DNA of 64,000 nucleotides from Pandoraea faecigallinarum (GCF_001029105.3 NZ_CP011807.3:1-64000), one strand, 5' to 3'. Shown: positions 29,975-39,579, counted from the stretch's first letter. Numbers and translations: made by a program. Notes: generated by a model not told the origin, from the sequence alone.

Positions 29975-30081
29975 GCGTATCCGGCGCCGGTCCCCGTTAG
30001 CGTTAGCGAGCCCCTACCGATACACGACAGTGCCTCACCCGGCATCTCACATAACAACGCACTCCGGAGAACACTTCCACC

Positions 30082-30678
30082 ATGTCCACGCCCCAACTTT
30101 CCGAACAGCGCAAGGCCGCTGTCAGCGAGGCCATTGCCGCCATGAAAGCCGCGCTGGCGCCCGCGGGCGAAACGCGCCCGGCCCTCGCCGCAGTCCTCGA
30201 ACAGGTCAAATCGCTCGCGGCACGCACGGCGCTGTGGAGCGAGGCCGATTTTCCGCCCCCGTCGGACGGCGAATTGCAGGCGCGCTATCTGATTCACGAA
30301 GACGCCGACAAGACTTACGCGCTGTACCTGAACGTCATGCGTCCCGGCAAGAAGATCACGCCGCACAACCACACGACGTGGGCATGCATCGCGGCCGTGG
30401 ACGGCGTCGAATACAACTACGTCTACCGGCGCACCGACGACGGCAGCACGCCGGGCGTGGGCACGCTCGAAGTGAGCGACACGGTCGTGGTCGATCCGGG
30501 CAACGGCATTGCGCTGGCGTCGGACGACATCCACGCCGTGGAGATCCAGGGCGACGCGCCGATCCGCCACCTGCACATGTATGGCCGCGCGCTGGAAACG
30601 CTCACCGAGCGTATCACCTTCGACCTCGCCAAAGGCACGTATCAGGTGATGGACATCGGTGTGAAGACACGCCGCTGA
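30082..30678 (+). CDS. Cysteine dioxygenase-like cupin
   Basis: A 198-residue protein of the bacterial type I cysteine dioxygenase family, which oxidises cysteine (or 3-mercaptopropionate) with O2 to the sulfinate at a three-histidine iron site. The cupin motif TPHNHTTW gives ligands H95 and H97, and H151 in [12 protein letters not shown] is the third. [10 protein letters not shown] and [13 protein letters not shown] are also family-like. Linked to an amino acid importer and a cystathionine beta-lyase-like gene, it fits cysteine breakdown. A 3-mercaptopropionate substrate cannot be excluded. Confidence 0.88.
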   Translation: MSTPQLSEQRKAAVSEAIAAMKAALAPAGETRPALAAVLEQVKSLAARTALWSEADFPPPSDGELQARYLIHEDADKTYALYLNVMRPGKKITPHNHTTWACIAAVDGVEYNYVYRRTDDGSTPGVGTLEVSDTVVVDPGNGIALASDDIHAVEIQGDAPIRHLHMYGRALETLTERITFDLAKGTYQVMDIGVKTRR

Positions 30679-30873
30679 CGACGCCGATGCCCAAGTGGCC
30701 GCCAACGCGCGCGTCGGCGGCCACCGGCAGTACACGACAGCCCTGACGGCGCGAAGTCCCTTCGTGCCACCCGCAACACACCGCCCTCGCCGGCGGTGCG
30801 GGCGAACTCATCCCTGCGCTTTGGCTCCGGCCAGGCGGGAACCGACAACCGACTTAACGTTACGACATCGGCC

Positions 30874-32475
30874 ATGACATCGTTCACTCCTCATCTTGTG
30901 CCACCTGCCCGACTCAAGGAATGGCTGCACGACGGCGCCGAGATCGCCGTTTTCGACGTGCGCGAGCACGGCCAGTACGGCGAAGCGCATCTTTTTTACG
31001 GCGTGACGCTGCCGTATAGCCGGCTCGAAATCGACATCGTTCGCCTCGCACCGCGCCGCAATGCGCGGGTCGTCGTGTACGACACCGATCAGAGCGTGGC
31101 CGTGCTGGCGGCGCAACGCCTCGATGCGCTCGGATACACCGACGTGTCCGTTCTCGAAGGCGGCACCGACGCCTGGCAGGCGGCGGGTTTCACGTTGTTC
31201 GCCGGCGTGAACGTGCCGTCGAAGACGTTCGGCGAACTGGTGGAGCTGACGTATCACACGCCGCGCGTGACGGCGCGCGAACTGGCCGCCATGCGCGAGC
31301 GCGGCGAGAATGTGGTGATCCTCGACGGCCGGCCCGTCAACGAGTATCTGAAGATGACGATTCCGTCGTCGATCTGCTGCCCGAACGGCGAACTTGGTTA
31401 CCGCATTCGCGAACTGGTGCCGGACACGACCACGCCTGTCGTGGTGAATTGTGCCGGCCGCACGCGCAGCATCATCGGCGCGCAGACGCTCATCAACCTC
31501 GGTATTCCGAATCCGGTGATGGCGCTGGAGAACGGCACGCAGGGCTGGTATCTCGAAGACTTGCCGCTGGAGCACGGCAGCACGCGCCGCTATCCCGATG
31601 CGGTGGCCCCGGCCAGCCTCGCGCAGATGCGCGAAGCCAGCGGCGCGCTGGCCGAGCGTTTCGCGGTTCCGGACGTGGACACCGCAACGTTTGCGCGGTG
31701 GGCGCAAGATACGTCGCGCACGTTGTTCCTTTGCGACGTTCGCACGCCGGAGGAGTTCGCCGCGGGAACGCTGCCGGGCGCGCAGCATACGCCGGGCGGC
31801 CAGTTGATTCAGGCGACGGATCAGTACGTGGGCGTTCGACATGCCCGTGTGGTGCTGTTCGATAACGACGGCGTGCGCGCCCCGATCGTTGCGAGCTGGT
31901 TGCGTCAACTGGGGCACGATGCCTATGTGCTGCGCGGCGGCCTCGCCAGTGGCGCGTGGTTGGCCCTGCCGGACACCGGCGTACGCGCGACCCTGCCGGA
32001 GGTCGACGTTGCAACGCTCGCGTCTGCCCTGGCGGACGGCCGCGTGAACGTGATCGACCTGCGTCCGAGCATGAGTTTCCGCCGTGAGCACGTTCCGGGT
32101 TCGCAATGGGCGATTCGTCCGCGTCTCGCGAATTTGCCTGCCGGGGCGGACGTTGTCGTGATCGCGGACGAGCGCGGTGTGGCCGAGCTGTTCGTGGCGG
32201 ACTGGCGGCGCGAACATGCGCAGGACACGCGCGCCTTCTCGCTGCTCGCGGGGGGCTTCAAGGCCTGGTCGGCGGCGGGACAACCGGTCGAGACGTCGCC
32301 CGATTCGCCGCCGGACGCCGAGTGCATCGACTATCTGTTCTTCGTGCACGACCGTCACGATGGCAACAAGGCGGCAGCGCGTCAGTATCTGGCGTGGGAG
32401 ACGGGTCTGCTCGCGCAGCTCGACGAGCGCGAGCGCGGTGCTTTTCGTGTTGGTGCCCCCGCCGCGGCGAAGTAA
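30874..32475 (+). CDS. Four-domain rhodanese-like sulfurtransferase
   Basis: The 533-residue protein consists of four rhodanese folds at about 8-110, 130-240, 265-375 and 385-475, plus a C-terminal tail containing CIDYLFFVHDRHDGNKAAA. Only domain 2 has the catalytic loop cysteine, C193 in VVNCAGRTRS; the equivalent loops of domains 1, 3 and 4 have Asp or Ala (VYDTDQS, LFDNDG, IADERG). The catalytic loop would carry a persulfide from cysteine or thiosulfate metabolism. ATG 30874 starts MTSFTPHLVPPARL; the upstream extension is Arg-rich and implausible. Confidence 0.87.
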   Translation: MTSFTPHLVPPARLKEWLHDGAEIAVFDVREHGQYGEAHLFYGVTLPYSRLEIDIVRLAPRRNARVVVYDTDQSVAVLAAQRLDALGYTDVSVLEGGTDAWQAAGFTLFAGVNVPSKTFGELVELTYHTPRVTARELAAMRERGENVVILDGRPVNEYLKMTIPSSICCPNGELGYRIRELVPDTTTPVVVNCAGRTRSIIGAQTLINLGIPNPVMALENGTQGWYLEDLPLEHGSTRRYPDAVAPASLAQMREASGALAERFAVPDVDTATFARWAQDTSRTLFLCDVRTPEEFAAGTLPGAQHTPGGQLIQATDQYVGVRHARVVLFDNDGVRAPIVASWLRQLGHDAYVLRGGLASGAWLALPDTGVRATLPEVDVATLASALADGRVNVIDLRPSMSFRREHVPGSQWAIRPRLANLPAGADVVVIADERGVAELFVADWRREHAQDTRAFSLLAGGFKAWSAAGQPVETSPDSPPDAECIDYLFFVHDRHDGNKAAARQYLAWETGLLAQLDERERGAFRVGAPAAAK

Positions 32476-32515
32476 GCTGTGAATCCGTTTTCCTGAAGCC
32501 CCGACCTTGAAGACC

Positions 32516-33715
32516 ATGTCCCGACAAACGCCCCCTGTCCGTCATCTTCGCCTCGCCACGCGTCTCGCCAAGGGCGGTACCGATACCACCGTCGCCGGCG
32601 GCCGTGCCGTCAATCCGCCAGTCGTGCGCGCGTCCACCGTGTTGTTCGACTCGATGGACGATCTGAACGACGCGCGCCGCCGCCGCGGCACCGAGCGCAT
32701 GTTCACGTACGGCGCGCGCGGCAACCCGACGGGCTTCGCGCTGGAAGATGTGGTCGCGGGGCTGGAGGGCGGGTATCGCACGCGTCTTTTCCCCACGGGG
32801 CTGGCCGCGATCTCGATGGTGTTTCTCGCGTACGTGCGCCCCGGCGATCACGTGCTGATCGCGGACTGTGTGTATCAGCCGCTGCGCCATTTCGTCGAAA
32901 CGTTCCTCAAACCGTGGGGCGTTCACGTCACGTTCTTCCGCGCGGACGGCAGCGACGCCGCCGAGCACATGACTGCGCGCACGAAGCTGATCTACGTCGA
33001 AGCGCCGGGCTCGCTCGTCTACGAGATGTGCGACATCCCCGCGCTGGCCGACCTGGCGCATCGCCATGGGGCGTTGCTGGTGGCGGACAACACGTGGGGA
33101 TCGGGCGTGCAGTGCCGTCCGCTGATGCTGGGCGCCGACATCTCGGTGATGGCCGCGACGAAGTACCTGAGCGGCCACTCGGACGTGATGATGGGGACTG
33201 TCACCACGACGGAGGCGGTCTGGCAGACGCTCGCGACGATGGCCGACGCACAGGGCGTTGCCGTGAGTCCGGACGACGCATACCTCGTGCTGCGCGGCAC
33301 CCGCACGTTGGCCGCGCGGTTGCAGATGCATGAGCGCCATGCGCTGGAGGTCGTGCATTGGCTCGACGGTCTGCCCGACGTGGCGCGCGTGTTCTGCCTC
33401 GCGTTGCCGACCGACCCGGGGCATGCGCTTTGGCAACGCGATTGTCTGGGCACGAACGGTCTGGTGTCGTTCGAATTCGCCAATGCGACGCCTGCGCAGG
33501 CGGATCGTTTCGTCGACGCGCTCACGCTGTTCGGCATCGGTGCGTCGTGGGGCGGCTTCGAGAGTCTGGCAACCGTGTCGAACGTGGCGGGAACCCGCAC
33601 CTGCGAGGACTGGTCCGCCGCTGGCCCGATCGTGCGGCTGCATATCGGTCTGGAAGACCCGCAGGATCTGATCGACGATCTGGCCGCAGCGTTCGGGAAG
33701 GTGTTTGGCGGGTGA
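32516..33715 (+). CDS. Cystathionine beta-lyase-like PLP enzyme
   Basis: A 399-residue Cys/Met-metabolism PLP enzyme of the cystathionine beta-lyase type, which cleaves cystathionine, cystine or related beta-thio amino acids to pyruvate, ammonia and a thiol. The motif RGNPTGFALEDVVAGLEGG, the cofactor lysine K216 in AATKYLSGHSDVMMG and GASWGGFESL support this. ATG 32516 is preferred to a TTG at 32507. It is the last gene of the sulfur module, 40 bp after the rhodanese gene. Confidence 0.9.
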   Translation: MSRQTPPVRHLRLATRLAKGGTDTTVAGGRAVNPPVVRASTVLFDSMDDLNDARRRRGTERMFTYGARGNPTGFALEDVVAGLEGGYRTRLFPTGLAAISMVFLAYVRPGDHVLIADCVYQPLRHFVETFLKPWGVHVTFFRADGSDAAEHMTARTKLIYVEAPGSLVYEMCDIPALADLAHRHGALLVADNTWGSGVQCRPLMLGADISVMAATKYLSGHSDVMMGTVTTTEAVWQTLATMADAQGVAVSPDDAYLVLRGTRTLAARLQMHERHALEVVHWLDGLPDVARVFCLALPTDPGHALWQRDCLGTNGLVSFEFANATPAQADRFVDALTLFGIGASWGGFESLATVSNVAGTRTCEDWSAAGPIVRLHIGLEDPQDLIDDLAAAFGKVFGG

Positions 33716-33758
33716 CCGGCGTGCCGCCTGTCCAGCGCCGTCAGTGCCGTCGGTGCCG

Positions 33759-34982
33759 TCACTTCGCCGGGGCTGGCGCGGGGCGCGTACCGTCAAGGGT
33801 CGTGAGGATGACGTGAGCGGCGCGAATGCGTTCGTCCATCGCGTAGTTCTTGTTGGCGAGCAGCACGATGCCCATCTGCTTGGACGGCACGAAGGCCACA
33901 TAGGCACCAAAGCCGTTCGTCGAGCCGGTCTTGTTCACCCACGAGACCGGTGACGGCGCCATCGGCGGCGTGAGTTCGCGCGCGGGCGTCGGCTCGTATG
34001 CCATGCGCGACGAGTTACCGTCGAGCAGCGTGTCTACGGAGACCGGGAAGGGATATTGCTCCCAGATCAGGTCCTGGGTCATCGGTGTGTCGAAGAAATA
34101 GCTTGTGCGCGTGGCATAGATGGCGTGACGCAGGCGCCGCTCGTACACCGTTTCGCCGAGATTCGCGCGCACGAAACGCAGCAGATCGCTTGCGGTCGTT
34201 TTCACCCCGTAAGCCTCCTGCTCGAATACGCCGGGGTTGACGCGCACCGGTTGCCCATCCTTATAGCCCCACGCGTAGTTCGCTTGCTGATCCTCCGGCA
34301 CGCGCAGGAACGTATGTTTCAGACCGAGCGGCTTGAAGACGTGGTCGCTCATCAGCGTGGCGAATTCGCCGTGCATGGCGCGCGCGGTGAGCCAGCCGAG
34401 CGCGCCGATGCTGACGTTCGAATACGTTCGCACGGTGCCGGTCGGCTTCGCCGGTTTCCACGCCTTGAGGTATTGCGTGATCTCGTCGAGGTTGCCGGCG
34501 TTGTCCGGCACCTGGAGCGGCATGCCGCCCGTGGTGTGGGTGGCAAGGTTGAGCAGCTTCACGTCGCCGAATGGTGTGCCTGCGAATTCGGGGGCGATGC
34601 GGCTGGTCTTGTCGGTGAGCGAGAGCATGCCGGCCGCCTGTGCGTAAGCGGCGAGCGTAGCGGTGAACGTTTTGCTCACGGAGCCGATTTCGAACAGCGT
34701 GTCGTTCGTGACGGGTGTGTTGGCGGCTTTATCGGCGAGCCCGTAATCGAAAACATACGACTGCCCGTCGAAAACGATCCCGACGGCCATGCCCGGAATG
34801 TCCTGACGCGCCATGAGCGGCACGATGGTCTTGTCGACCAGCGACCTGACCGCTTCCTGTCGGGGGTTCGCCGGCACTTGCGCGCCGGTCTCGGCGGCGT
34901 AGGCGCGCGCGCTGAAACCCATCCAGCCGATCGCGGCGGTCGCGGCGAGCGCCGCGCAGAGTGTGAGGTAGGGCTTGATCAT
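33759..34982 (-). CDS. Class C beta-lactamase (AmpC-like)
   Basis: A 407-residue exported serine hydrolase. Residues 1-30 form a signal peptide (cleavage likely after ARAYA). The class C motifs are complete: S101-V-S-K104 with the nucleophile serine, Y187-S-N189, and K351-T-G353. Overall spacing matches AmpC beta-lactamases, so hydrolysis of beta-lactams in the periplasm is likely, though class C esterases share the motifs. No ampR gene is adjacent. The start at 34982 (MIKPYLTLCAALAATA) was chosen because it opens the signal peptide; the long upstream extension is not coding-like. Confidence 0.88.
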   Translation of the reverse strand: MIKPYLTLCAALAATAAIGWMGFSARAYAAETGAQVPANPRQEAVRSLVDKTIVPLMARQDIPGMAVGIVFDGQSYVFDYGLADKAANTPVTNDTLFEIGSVSKTFTATLAAYAQAAGMLSLTDKTSRIAPEFAGTPFGDVKLLNLATHTTGGMPLQVPDNAGNLDEITQYLKAWKPAKPTGTVRTYSNVSIGALGWLTARAMHGEFATLMSDHVFKPLGLKHTFLRVPEDQQANYAWGYKDGQPVRVNPGVFEQEAYGVKTTASDLLRFVRANLGETVYERRLRHAIYATRTSYFFDTPMTQDLIWEQYPFPVSVDTLLDGNSSRMAYEPTPARELTPPMAPSPVSWVNKTGSTNGFGAYVAFVPSKQMGIVLLANKNYAMDERIRAAHVILTTLDGTRPAPAPAK

Positions 34983-35148
34983 CGAGGGTCGTCTCCGTAT
35001 GAGGGCATATCGGGGCGTACATTCTGAACCCCTGCGAGCCATGCCCGAAGCGTAAACCCAAATGGGAGCCGACTTGCGAGAGTGCGATGTAACCGACGTA
35101 ACCCATGGAACGCTCGGAACGAGCGCGACGAACCCACGTCGCCCGCGG

Positions 35149-35173
35149 CAAAAAAACCGCCCTGAGGGGGCGG
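35149..35173 (-). terminator. Intrinsic terminator downstream of the DUF3331 gene
   Basis: On the minus strand a CCGCCC/GGGCGG stem is followed by seven Ts (plus-strand A-run 35150-35156). It lies about 80 bp beyond the 3' end of the minus-strand gene at 35254. Confidence 0.75.
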
Positions 35174-35253
35174 CAACACGCTGAAATCTAACGGGGGGAG
35201 GGGGACTGCATTTCAGCGCGTGGGTGTTTCTGCGCGGTGACGCAACGCGCGTG

Positions 35254-35727
35254 TTACAACGCCGGTTCCAGCTCGCGGTTTTCCGATTCGCGCATTGCAC
35301 GAATGGCTTCCGCCGAGATCATTGCGTCCGCATTGAGCGGGGGGATGTCGCCGAACAGCGGACGGTAGACGAAGTCGCCGACGTCGATCGCCTCGTTCGT
35401 CAACGCACACACGCCTGGGTGATGCGCTTTGCGGATGCGCCAGATCTGCGCCCCGTAGTTGCCACCGGTGGCGTCGTTCCACGACACCGTGATCGTCAAT
35501 TCGCTGGAGATCTCCAGGACGCGCACGATCGGTGCGCGGCGCGTGTAGGGAATCACCGGCCGGCACACTACCGGCTCGGCGTCGAGCATGGCAACGGTGT
35601 GCTGCCAAACGCCCTGGTCGCGTGCCGCGCGCGACGAGCGCGAGGCACGGGAAGTCGTGGACGTGGGGCTTCCAGGGGCGCGGCTGCTGCCGCTTCGGTT
35701 CGGGCAATTGGTTCGGTCGCTTCGCAT
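35254..35727 (-). CDS. DUF3331 domain protein
   Basis: A 157-residue protein with a basic, Ser/Arg-rich, probably disordered N-terminus (1-40) and a small C-terminal domain of the DUF3331 type known from Burkholderiaceae: ITVSWNDATGGNYGAQIWR, GVCALTNEAI and GDFVYRPLFG. The C-x-L and following elements recall a degenerate zinc-ribbon-like fold, but no full Cys set is present. The function is unknown. It lies immediately (2 bp) downstream of the NDH-2-like gene on the same strand and ends before a good terminator, so they may be cotranscribed. Confidence 0.72.
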   Translation of the reverse strand: MRSDRTNCPNRSGSSRAPGSPTSTTSRASRSSRAARDQGVWQHTVAMLDAEPVVCRPVIPYTRRAPIVRVLEISSELTITVSWNDATGGNYGAQIWRIRKAHHPGVCALTNEAIDVGDFVYRPLFGDIPPLNADAMISAEAIRAMRESENRELEPAL

Positions 35728-35729
35728 GA

Positions 35730-37022
35730 TCAGGCCAGCCGGATGCGCGGCCCGCGAAGGCCGCCGAGTTTTTCAGCGCTCAACAACACCGTCGCACGGG
35801 CGAACCCGTGCAGGGCGTGCTGGTGACGCCGATACAACATGGCGTGGCTCCACTGCGCAAAGCGTCCGCGCACGATGCCACCTTTGAAAAAGCCGAATCG
35901 CCCGAGCGCGCCGGACGCGTTGTAGCCAGACAGCGACAACGACGCGCCGGGATCGCGATAAGCGAACGGCGGAATTGCGCGGCCTTCAAGCCACGCACCG
36001 AGATGACGGCCCAGATGCGCCGCCTGTTGTGTTGCCACCTGTGCCGTGGGCGGCAATGCGCGTTCACCCTGTCCCGGCGTGAGCGACGCACAATCGCCAA
36101 GCGCGAAAATGCGCTCGTCCTGCGCCGTCTGCAACGTGGCGCGCACGACGACCTGATTCGCCTCGTTGGTCGTCAGCCCGCCAATGCCGCGCAAGCAATC
36201 CGGTGCCTTCACGCCTGCGGCCCACACCAGCAGGTCGCCCGGAATGAGCTGGCCGTCGTCGCGATAAAAACCATCGCGATCGGCACACACCACGCGCGTA
36301 TCCGTCAGCACACGAAAGCCCAACTGTTCGAGCTGGCCGTGCGTGCGCGCCGAGACGTCCGGCGGAAAAGCGCCCAGCAGCCGTGGCCCGCGTTCGACGA
36401 GCGTGAGCTTCAGCCGCTCGCAGATCCGCGGATCGCCATAGCCGGTCGCGAGCGCGAATGTACGGCTCAACTCCGCCGCGAGCGCCACACCCGTGGTGCC
36501 GCCACCGGCAATCACGATGCGCAGGGCGTCGTCGTTCACCGCGCTGCGCAGCGATTCGCAATGCAACGCCGCGTTGAATGCTTCGGCCTGGGGCTGACTG
36601 TCGATGAAATGACAGACGTCGCGCACGCCCGGTACGCAGGCGTCGTCGGCCTGCGAGCCCAGGGCCAGCACCAGCGCGTCGTACGGCACACGGCGCTCGC
36701 TCAGCAGGCGCTTGCCGTCATGACCCTCCATCTCCTCCAGCACAATCTCGCGACGTGTCCGATCCAGCCCGCTCATGCGTCCCGCCTGATACGTGAAACC
36801 ATGGCTGCACGCATGAGCGAGATACGCGATCTGCGTGTGAGCCACGTCGCGCGTGCCCGCCGCCACAGTGTGCAGCATGGGTTTCCAAAGATGGGTGGGA
36901 TGACGGTCGACAAGTGTCACGCGCGCAGCACCGGCACGACCGAGCGTTCTACCCAGACGCGTTGCCAGCACCAGGCCGGCGATACCGCCACCGACGATCA
37001 CGATTCGGTTTGCGCGAGACAT
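35730..37022 (-). CDS. NDH-2-like NAD(P)/FAD-dependent oxidoreductase
   Basis: A 430-residue two-dinucleotide-fold flavoprotein resembling type II NADH dehydrogenases. The FAD loop is IVIVGGGIAGLVLATRLG at the N-terminus, the NAD loop IVIAGGGTTGVALAAEL, and the FAD-tail motif IFALGDCASL near 330. The C-terminal region (WSHAMLYRRHQHALHGF) is the usual amphipathic membrane anchor. It would pass electrons from NADH to quinone without pumping protons. ATG 37022 places the GxGxxG loop at the very start, as in the family. It is divergent from the TetR gene. Confidence 0.88.
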   Translation of the reverse strand: MSRANRIVIVGGGIAGLVLATRLGRTLGRAGAARVTLVDRHPTHLWKPMLHTVAAGTRDVAHTQIAYLAHACSHGFTYQAGRMSGLDRTRREIVLEEMEGHDGKRLLSERRVPYDALVLALGSQADDACVPGVRDVCHFIDSQPQAEAFNAALHCESLRSAVNDDALRIVIAGGGTTGVALAAELSRTFALATGYGDPRICERLKLTLVERGPRLLGAFPPDVSARTHGQLEQLGFRVLTDTRVVCADRDGFYRDDGQLIPGDLLVWAAGVKAPDCLRGIGGLTTNEANQVVVRATLQTAQDERIFALGDCASLTPGQGERALPPTAQVATQQAAHLGRHLGAWLEGRAIPPFAYRDPGASLSLSGYNASGALGRFGFFKGGIVRGRFAQWSHAMLYRRHQHALHGFARATVLLSAEKLGGLRGPRIRLA

Positions 37023-37200
37023 TTGGGGGGAAATGTCAAATTCAACAAGTGATGAATAAGCGCATAATAACGAGCGTGTACCCGGCATGTCAAATAGGAA
37101 GTCTCTGGGCAGGCAGGCGCGTCCGGGTCGGGTAGACTTGGCGCATTGCCCCGACGTGCTTGCGGCAATACTCTCGCAAATTCGACCAACCCATCACTCA

Positions 37201-37860
37201 ATGACTCCGACAAAAGCCATCTCGCAACCCGAACCGCCCCGCAAACGCACGCGTGGGCGTCCAACGTGCGACTGCACGCATGGTGCCGACGCGTTGCTGC
37301 TCAACGCCCGCCGCATCTTCGCGCAGCGAGGGTTCTATGCGAGCAGCGTGAGGCAGATTGCGGAGGCGTCGGGCGTCGACGCTGCATTGATTTCGCACCA
37401 TTTCGGCTCGAAAGAGGCGCTGTGGATCGCCGTTGTCGACCAGATTGCAGGATTGACGCGTTCGATGGTCGAGCAGACGATCGCACTGCGCGACGCACCG
37501 CTGGCACCGTTCGAGCGCATCGAGCAGGCGGTGCGTGTGTTCGTGGAGGCGGTATTCGAGAACCCCGACGTCGGCATGTTCTTCTCGACCGCGGCTACCG
37601 AGGAAGGCGAACGGCTGGACATTCTCACGCAGCGGCTCGTGCGTCCGTATCGCGACGCAATGGTGCCGCTCGTCGCCGACTGGCTCGCCGCGCAGCAGCG
37701 TCCGGTGTCGGACGCGGACGTCATGTTCTTCATGCTGACCTCGGCGATCAGCAAGACCGTGTCGTATCGCCACATGATGGGCCCGTTTCTGCCGCCCGAA
37801 GGCATGGCCGACCTCAAGCGCACCGTGCTCGACTGCGCGATGGCGCTGATCCGGCAGTGA
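37201..37860 (+). CDS. TetR-family transcriptional regulator
   Basis: A 219-residue TetR regulator: an N-terminal basic leader (RKRTRGRPTCD), HTH in ARRIFAQRGFYASSVRQIAEASGVDAALISHHFGSKEALW (residues about 36-75) and a helical ligand domain. It is divergent from the NDH-2-like gene, so it may repress that gene; the ligand is unknown. The start is ATG 37201. Confidence 0.9.
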   Translation: MTPTKAISQPEPPRKRTRGRPTCDCTHGADALLLNARRIFAQRGFYASSVRQIAEASGVDAALISHHFGSKEALWIAVVDQIAGLTRSMVEQTIALRDAPLAPFERIEQAVRVFVEAVFENPDVGMFFSTAATEEGERLDILTQRLVRPYRDAMVPLVADWLAAQQRPVSDADVMFFMLTSAISKTVSYRHMMGPFLPPEGMADLKRTVLDCAMALIRQ

Positions 37861-37961
37861 TGCCGCATTGATGCTGTCGATGGAGGGCGTCCGCAAGCGT
37901 CGTATAAGATAGCGGCACCCGGGCCGGCCCCGGCCCGTTTCTTTCTCTTACGGTGCCCCCT

Positions 37962-38315
37962 ATGTCGAACGAAATCAAACGTCTGCACACCAACGCTCGC
38001 ATGAGCCAGATCGTGATCGCCAACGGCGTGGTGTATCTGGCCGGTCAGGTCCCGGATACGGCCAACGTGTCGGTCACGCAGCAGACGACTGAAATTCTCA
38101 CCCGCATCGACTCCCTGCTCGCCGAAGCCGGTGTGAGCAAGTCGCGTCTGCTGACCGCCAACATCTGGCTATCGGACGCCAGGCACTTTGCCGAATTCAA
38201 CGCCGTGTGGGACGCCTGGGTGCCCGAAGGCCACGCTCCGACGCGGGCCTGCGTGCAGTCGCCGCTCATGCGCGCCGGCCTCGAGGTCGAAATCGCCGTG
38301 ACCGCGCTGGCGTAA
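37962..38315 (+). CDS. RidA family enamine/imine deaminase
   Basis: A 117-residue RidA (YjgF/YER057c/UK114) protein, which hydrolyses reactive enamine/imine intermediates to ketoacids. Characteristic elements are VVYLAGQVPDT, LLTANIWLSD and APTRACVQSPLMRAGLEVEIAVTA, with the arginine of TRACV being the catalytic carboxylate-binding residue. It starts at ATG 37962. The next gene, 15 bp on, is a DadA-like amino acid oxidase whose product is an imine, so the pair makes chemical sense. Confidence 0.92.
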   Translation: MSNEIKRLHTNARMSQIVIANGVVYLAGQVPDTANVSVTQQTTEILTRIDSLLAEAGVSKSRLLTANIWLSDARHFAEFNAVWDAWVPEGHAPTRACVQSPLMRAGLEVEIAVTALA

Positions 38316-38330
38316 CCACACCGCACGCCC

Positions 38331-39563
38331 ATGACGTTCGACGCGCTGGTGCTTGGTGCCGGTATCGTTGGCGTTTCCGTCGCCGTGCATTTGCAGCGAC
38401 GCGGCATGTCGGTCGCGCTCATCGACCGCAAATCGCCCGGTAACGAAACTTCCTTCGGCAACGCCGGGCTGATTCAACGCGAAGGCGTGTATCCCTACGC
38501 GTTTGCGCGCGACGTCGGCACGATACTGCGCTTCGCTGCCAACCGTTCCACGGACGTGCGTTATCACCCCTCGGCCATGGGAGCGTTCGCGCCTTTTCTC
38601 GCGCGGTACTGGTATCACTCGGAGGCCTCGCGCCACGCGGCGATTGCGCGCGACTACAGCACGCTGGTCGCGCATTGTGTGACCGAACATCGGACGTTGA
38701 TCGCGGCGTGCGGTGCGCAACATCTGCTGCGCACCGGCGGTTGGGTGAAGGTGTTTCGCACCGCCGCCGCGATGGACGCCGCGCAGCGCGACGCCGAACG
38801 CTGGCGCAGCGAATACGACGTGCCTTTCGAACGCCTCGACGTGCAGCGATTGCGCGACGAAGAGCCGTCTCTCGCGCACACGCTCGTGGGGGGCCTGCGT
38901 TACACGGCATCGGATTCCGTCAGCGATCCGGGCGCGCTCGTGACCGCGTACGCGCGATACTTCGAATCGTTGGGCGGACGTGTGTTCACGGGGGATGCCA
39001 CCACCTTGCAGCCGCATTGGTCGGTGCAAACGGAAGCGGGACGTCTCGAAGGCCGCCGCGCCGTCGTGGCGCTCGGCCCGTGGGCCGATACGGTAACGCG
39101 CCCGTTGGGATACCGGTTCGTGCTGGCCGTCAAACGCGGCTATCACATGCATTATCGGGCACAACCGGAAGCGACGCTCAATCAACCGGTGCTCGACGCG
39201 GAACATGGTTTTCTCATCACGCCGATGACGCGCGGCATTCGCCTCACGACGGGTGTCGAACTGGGATTGCGCGACACGCCGCCCACGCCGGTGCAACTGA
39301 CAGCCGTCGAACCGCTGGCGCGGGGCACGTTTGCGTTGGGCGAGCGCATCGACCCGGTGCCGTGGCTTGGGTGTCGCCCATGCACGCCCGACATGAAGCC
39401 GGTCATCGGTCCCGCGCCCCGCCATCGCGATCTGTGGTTCGCGTTCGGCCACGCACATCATGGATTGACGCTCGGTCCGGTGACGGGACGCCTCATCGCC
39501 GAAATGATGACGGGCGAGACGCCGGTCGTCGATCCTACGCCGTTCGGCGCCGAGCGCTTTTGA
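38331..39563 (+). CDS. DadA-like FAD-dependent amino acid oxidoreductase
   Basis: A 410-residue DAO-fold flavoenzyme: the FAD loop LVLGAGIVGVSVAVHLQRRG at the start, acidic IDRK, and a C-terminal PVIGPAPRHRDLWFAFGHAHHGLTLGPVTG that is typical of D-amino acid dehydrogenases and glycine oxidases. It converts an amino acid to an imine with electrons passed to FAD. The preceding RidA gene would hydrolyse the imine. The substrate (D-amino acid, hydroxyproline or sarcosine type) cannot be fixed. Confidence 0.9.
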   Translation: MTFDALVLGAGIVGVSVAVHLQRRGMSVALIDRKSPGNETSFGNAGLIQREGVYPYAFARDVGTILRFAANRSTDVRYHPSAMGAFAPFLARYWYHSEASRHAAIARDYSTLVAHCVTEHRTLIAACGAQHLLRTGGWVKVFRTAAAMDAAQRDAERWRSEYDVPFERLDVQRLRDEEPSLAHTLVGGLRYTASDSVSDPGALVTAYARYFESLGGRVFTGDATTLQPHWSVQTEAGRLEGRRAVVALGPWADTVTRPLGYRFVLAVKRGYHMHYRAQPEATLNQPVLDAEHGFLITPMTRGIRLTTGVELGLRDTPPTPVQLTAVEPLARGTFALGERIDPVPWLGCRPCTPDMKPVIGPAPRHRDLWFAFGHAHHGLTLGPVTGRLIAEMMTGETPVVDPTPFGAERF

Positions 39564-39579
39564 AACGGCTGCCGCAGCG

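Noticed and set aside
30808..32517. 569-codon antisense frame over the rhodanese gene
   Set aside because: No ribosome site or domain; the plus-strand protein has four rhodanese folds.
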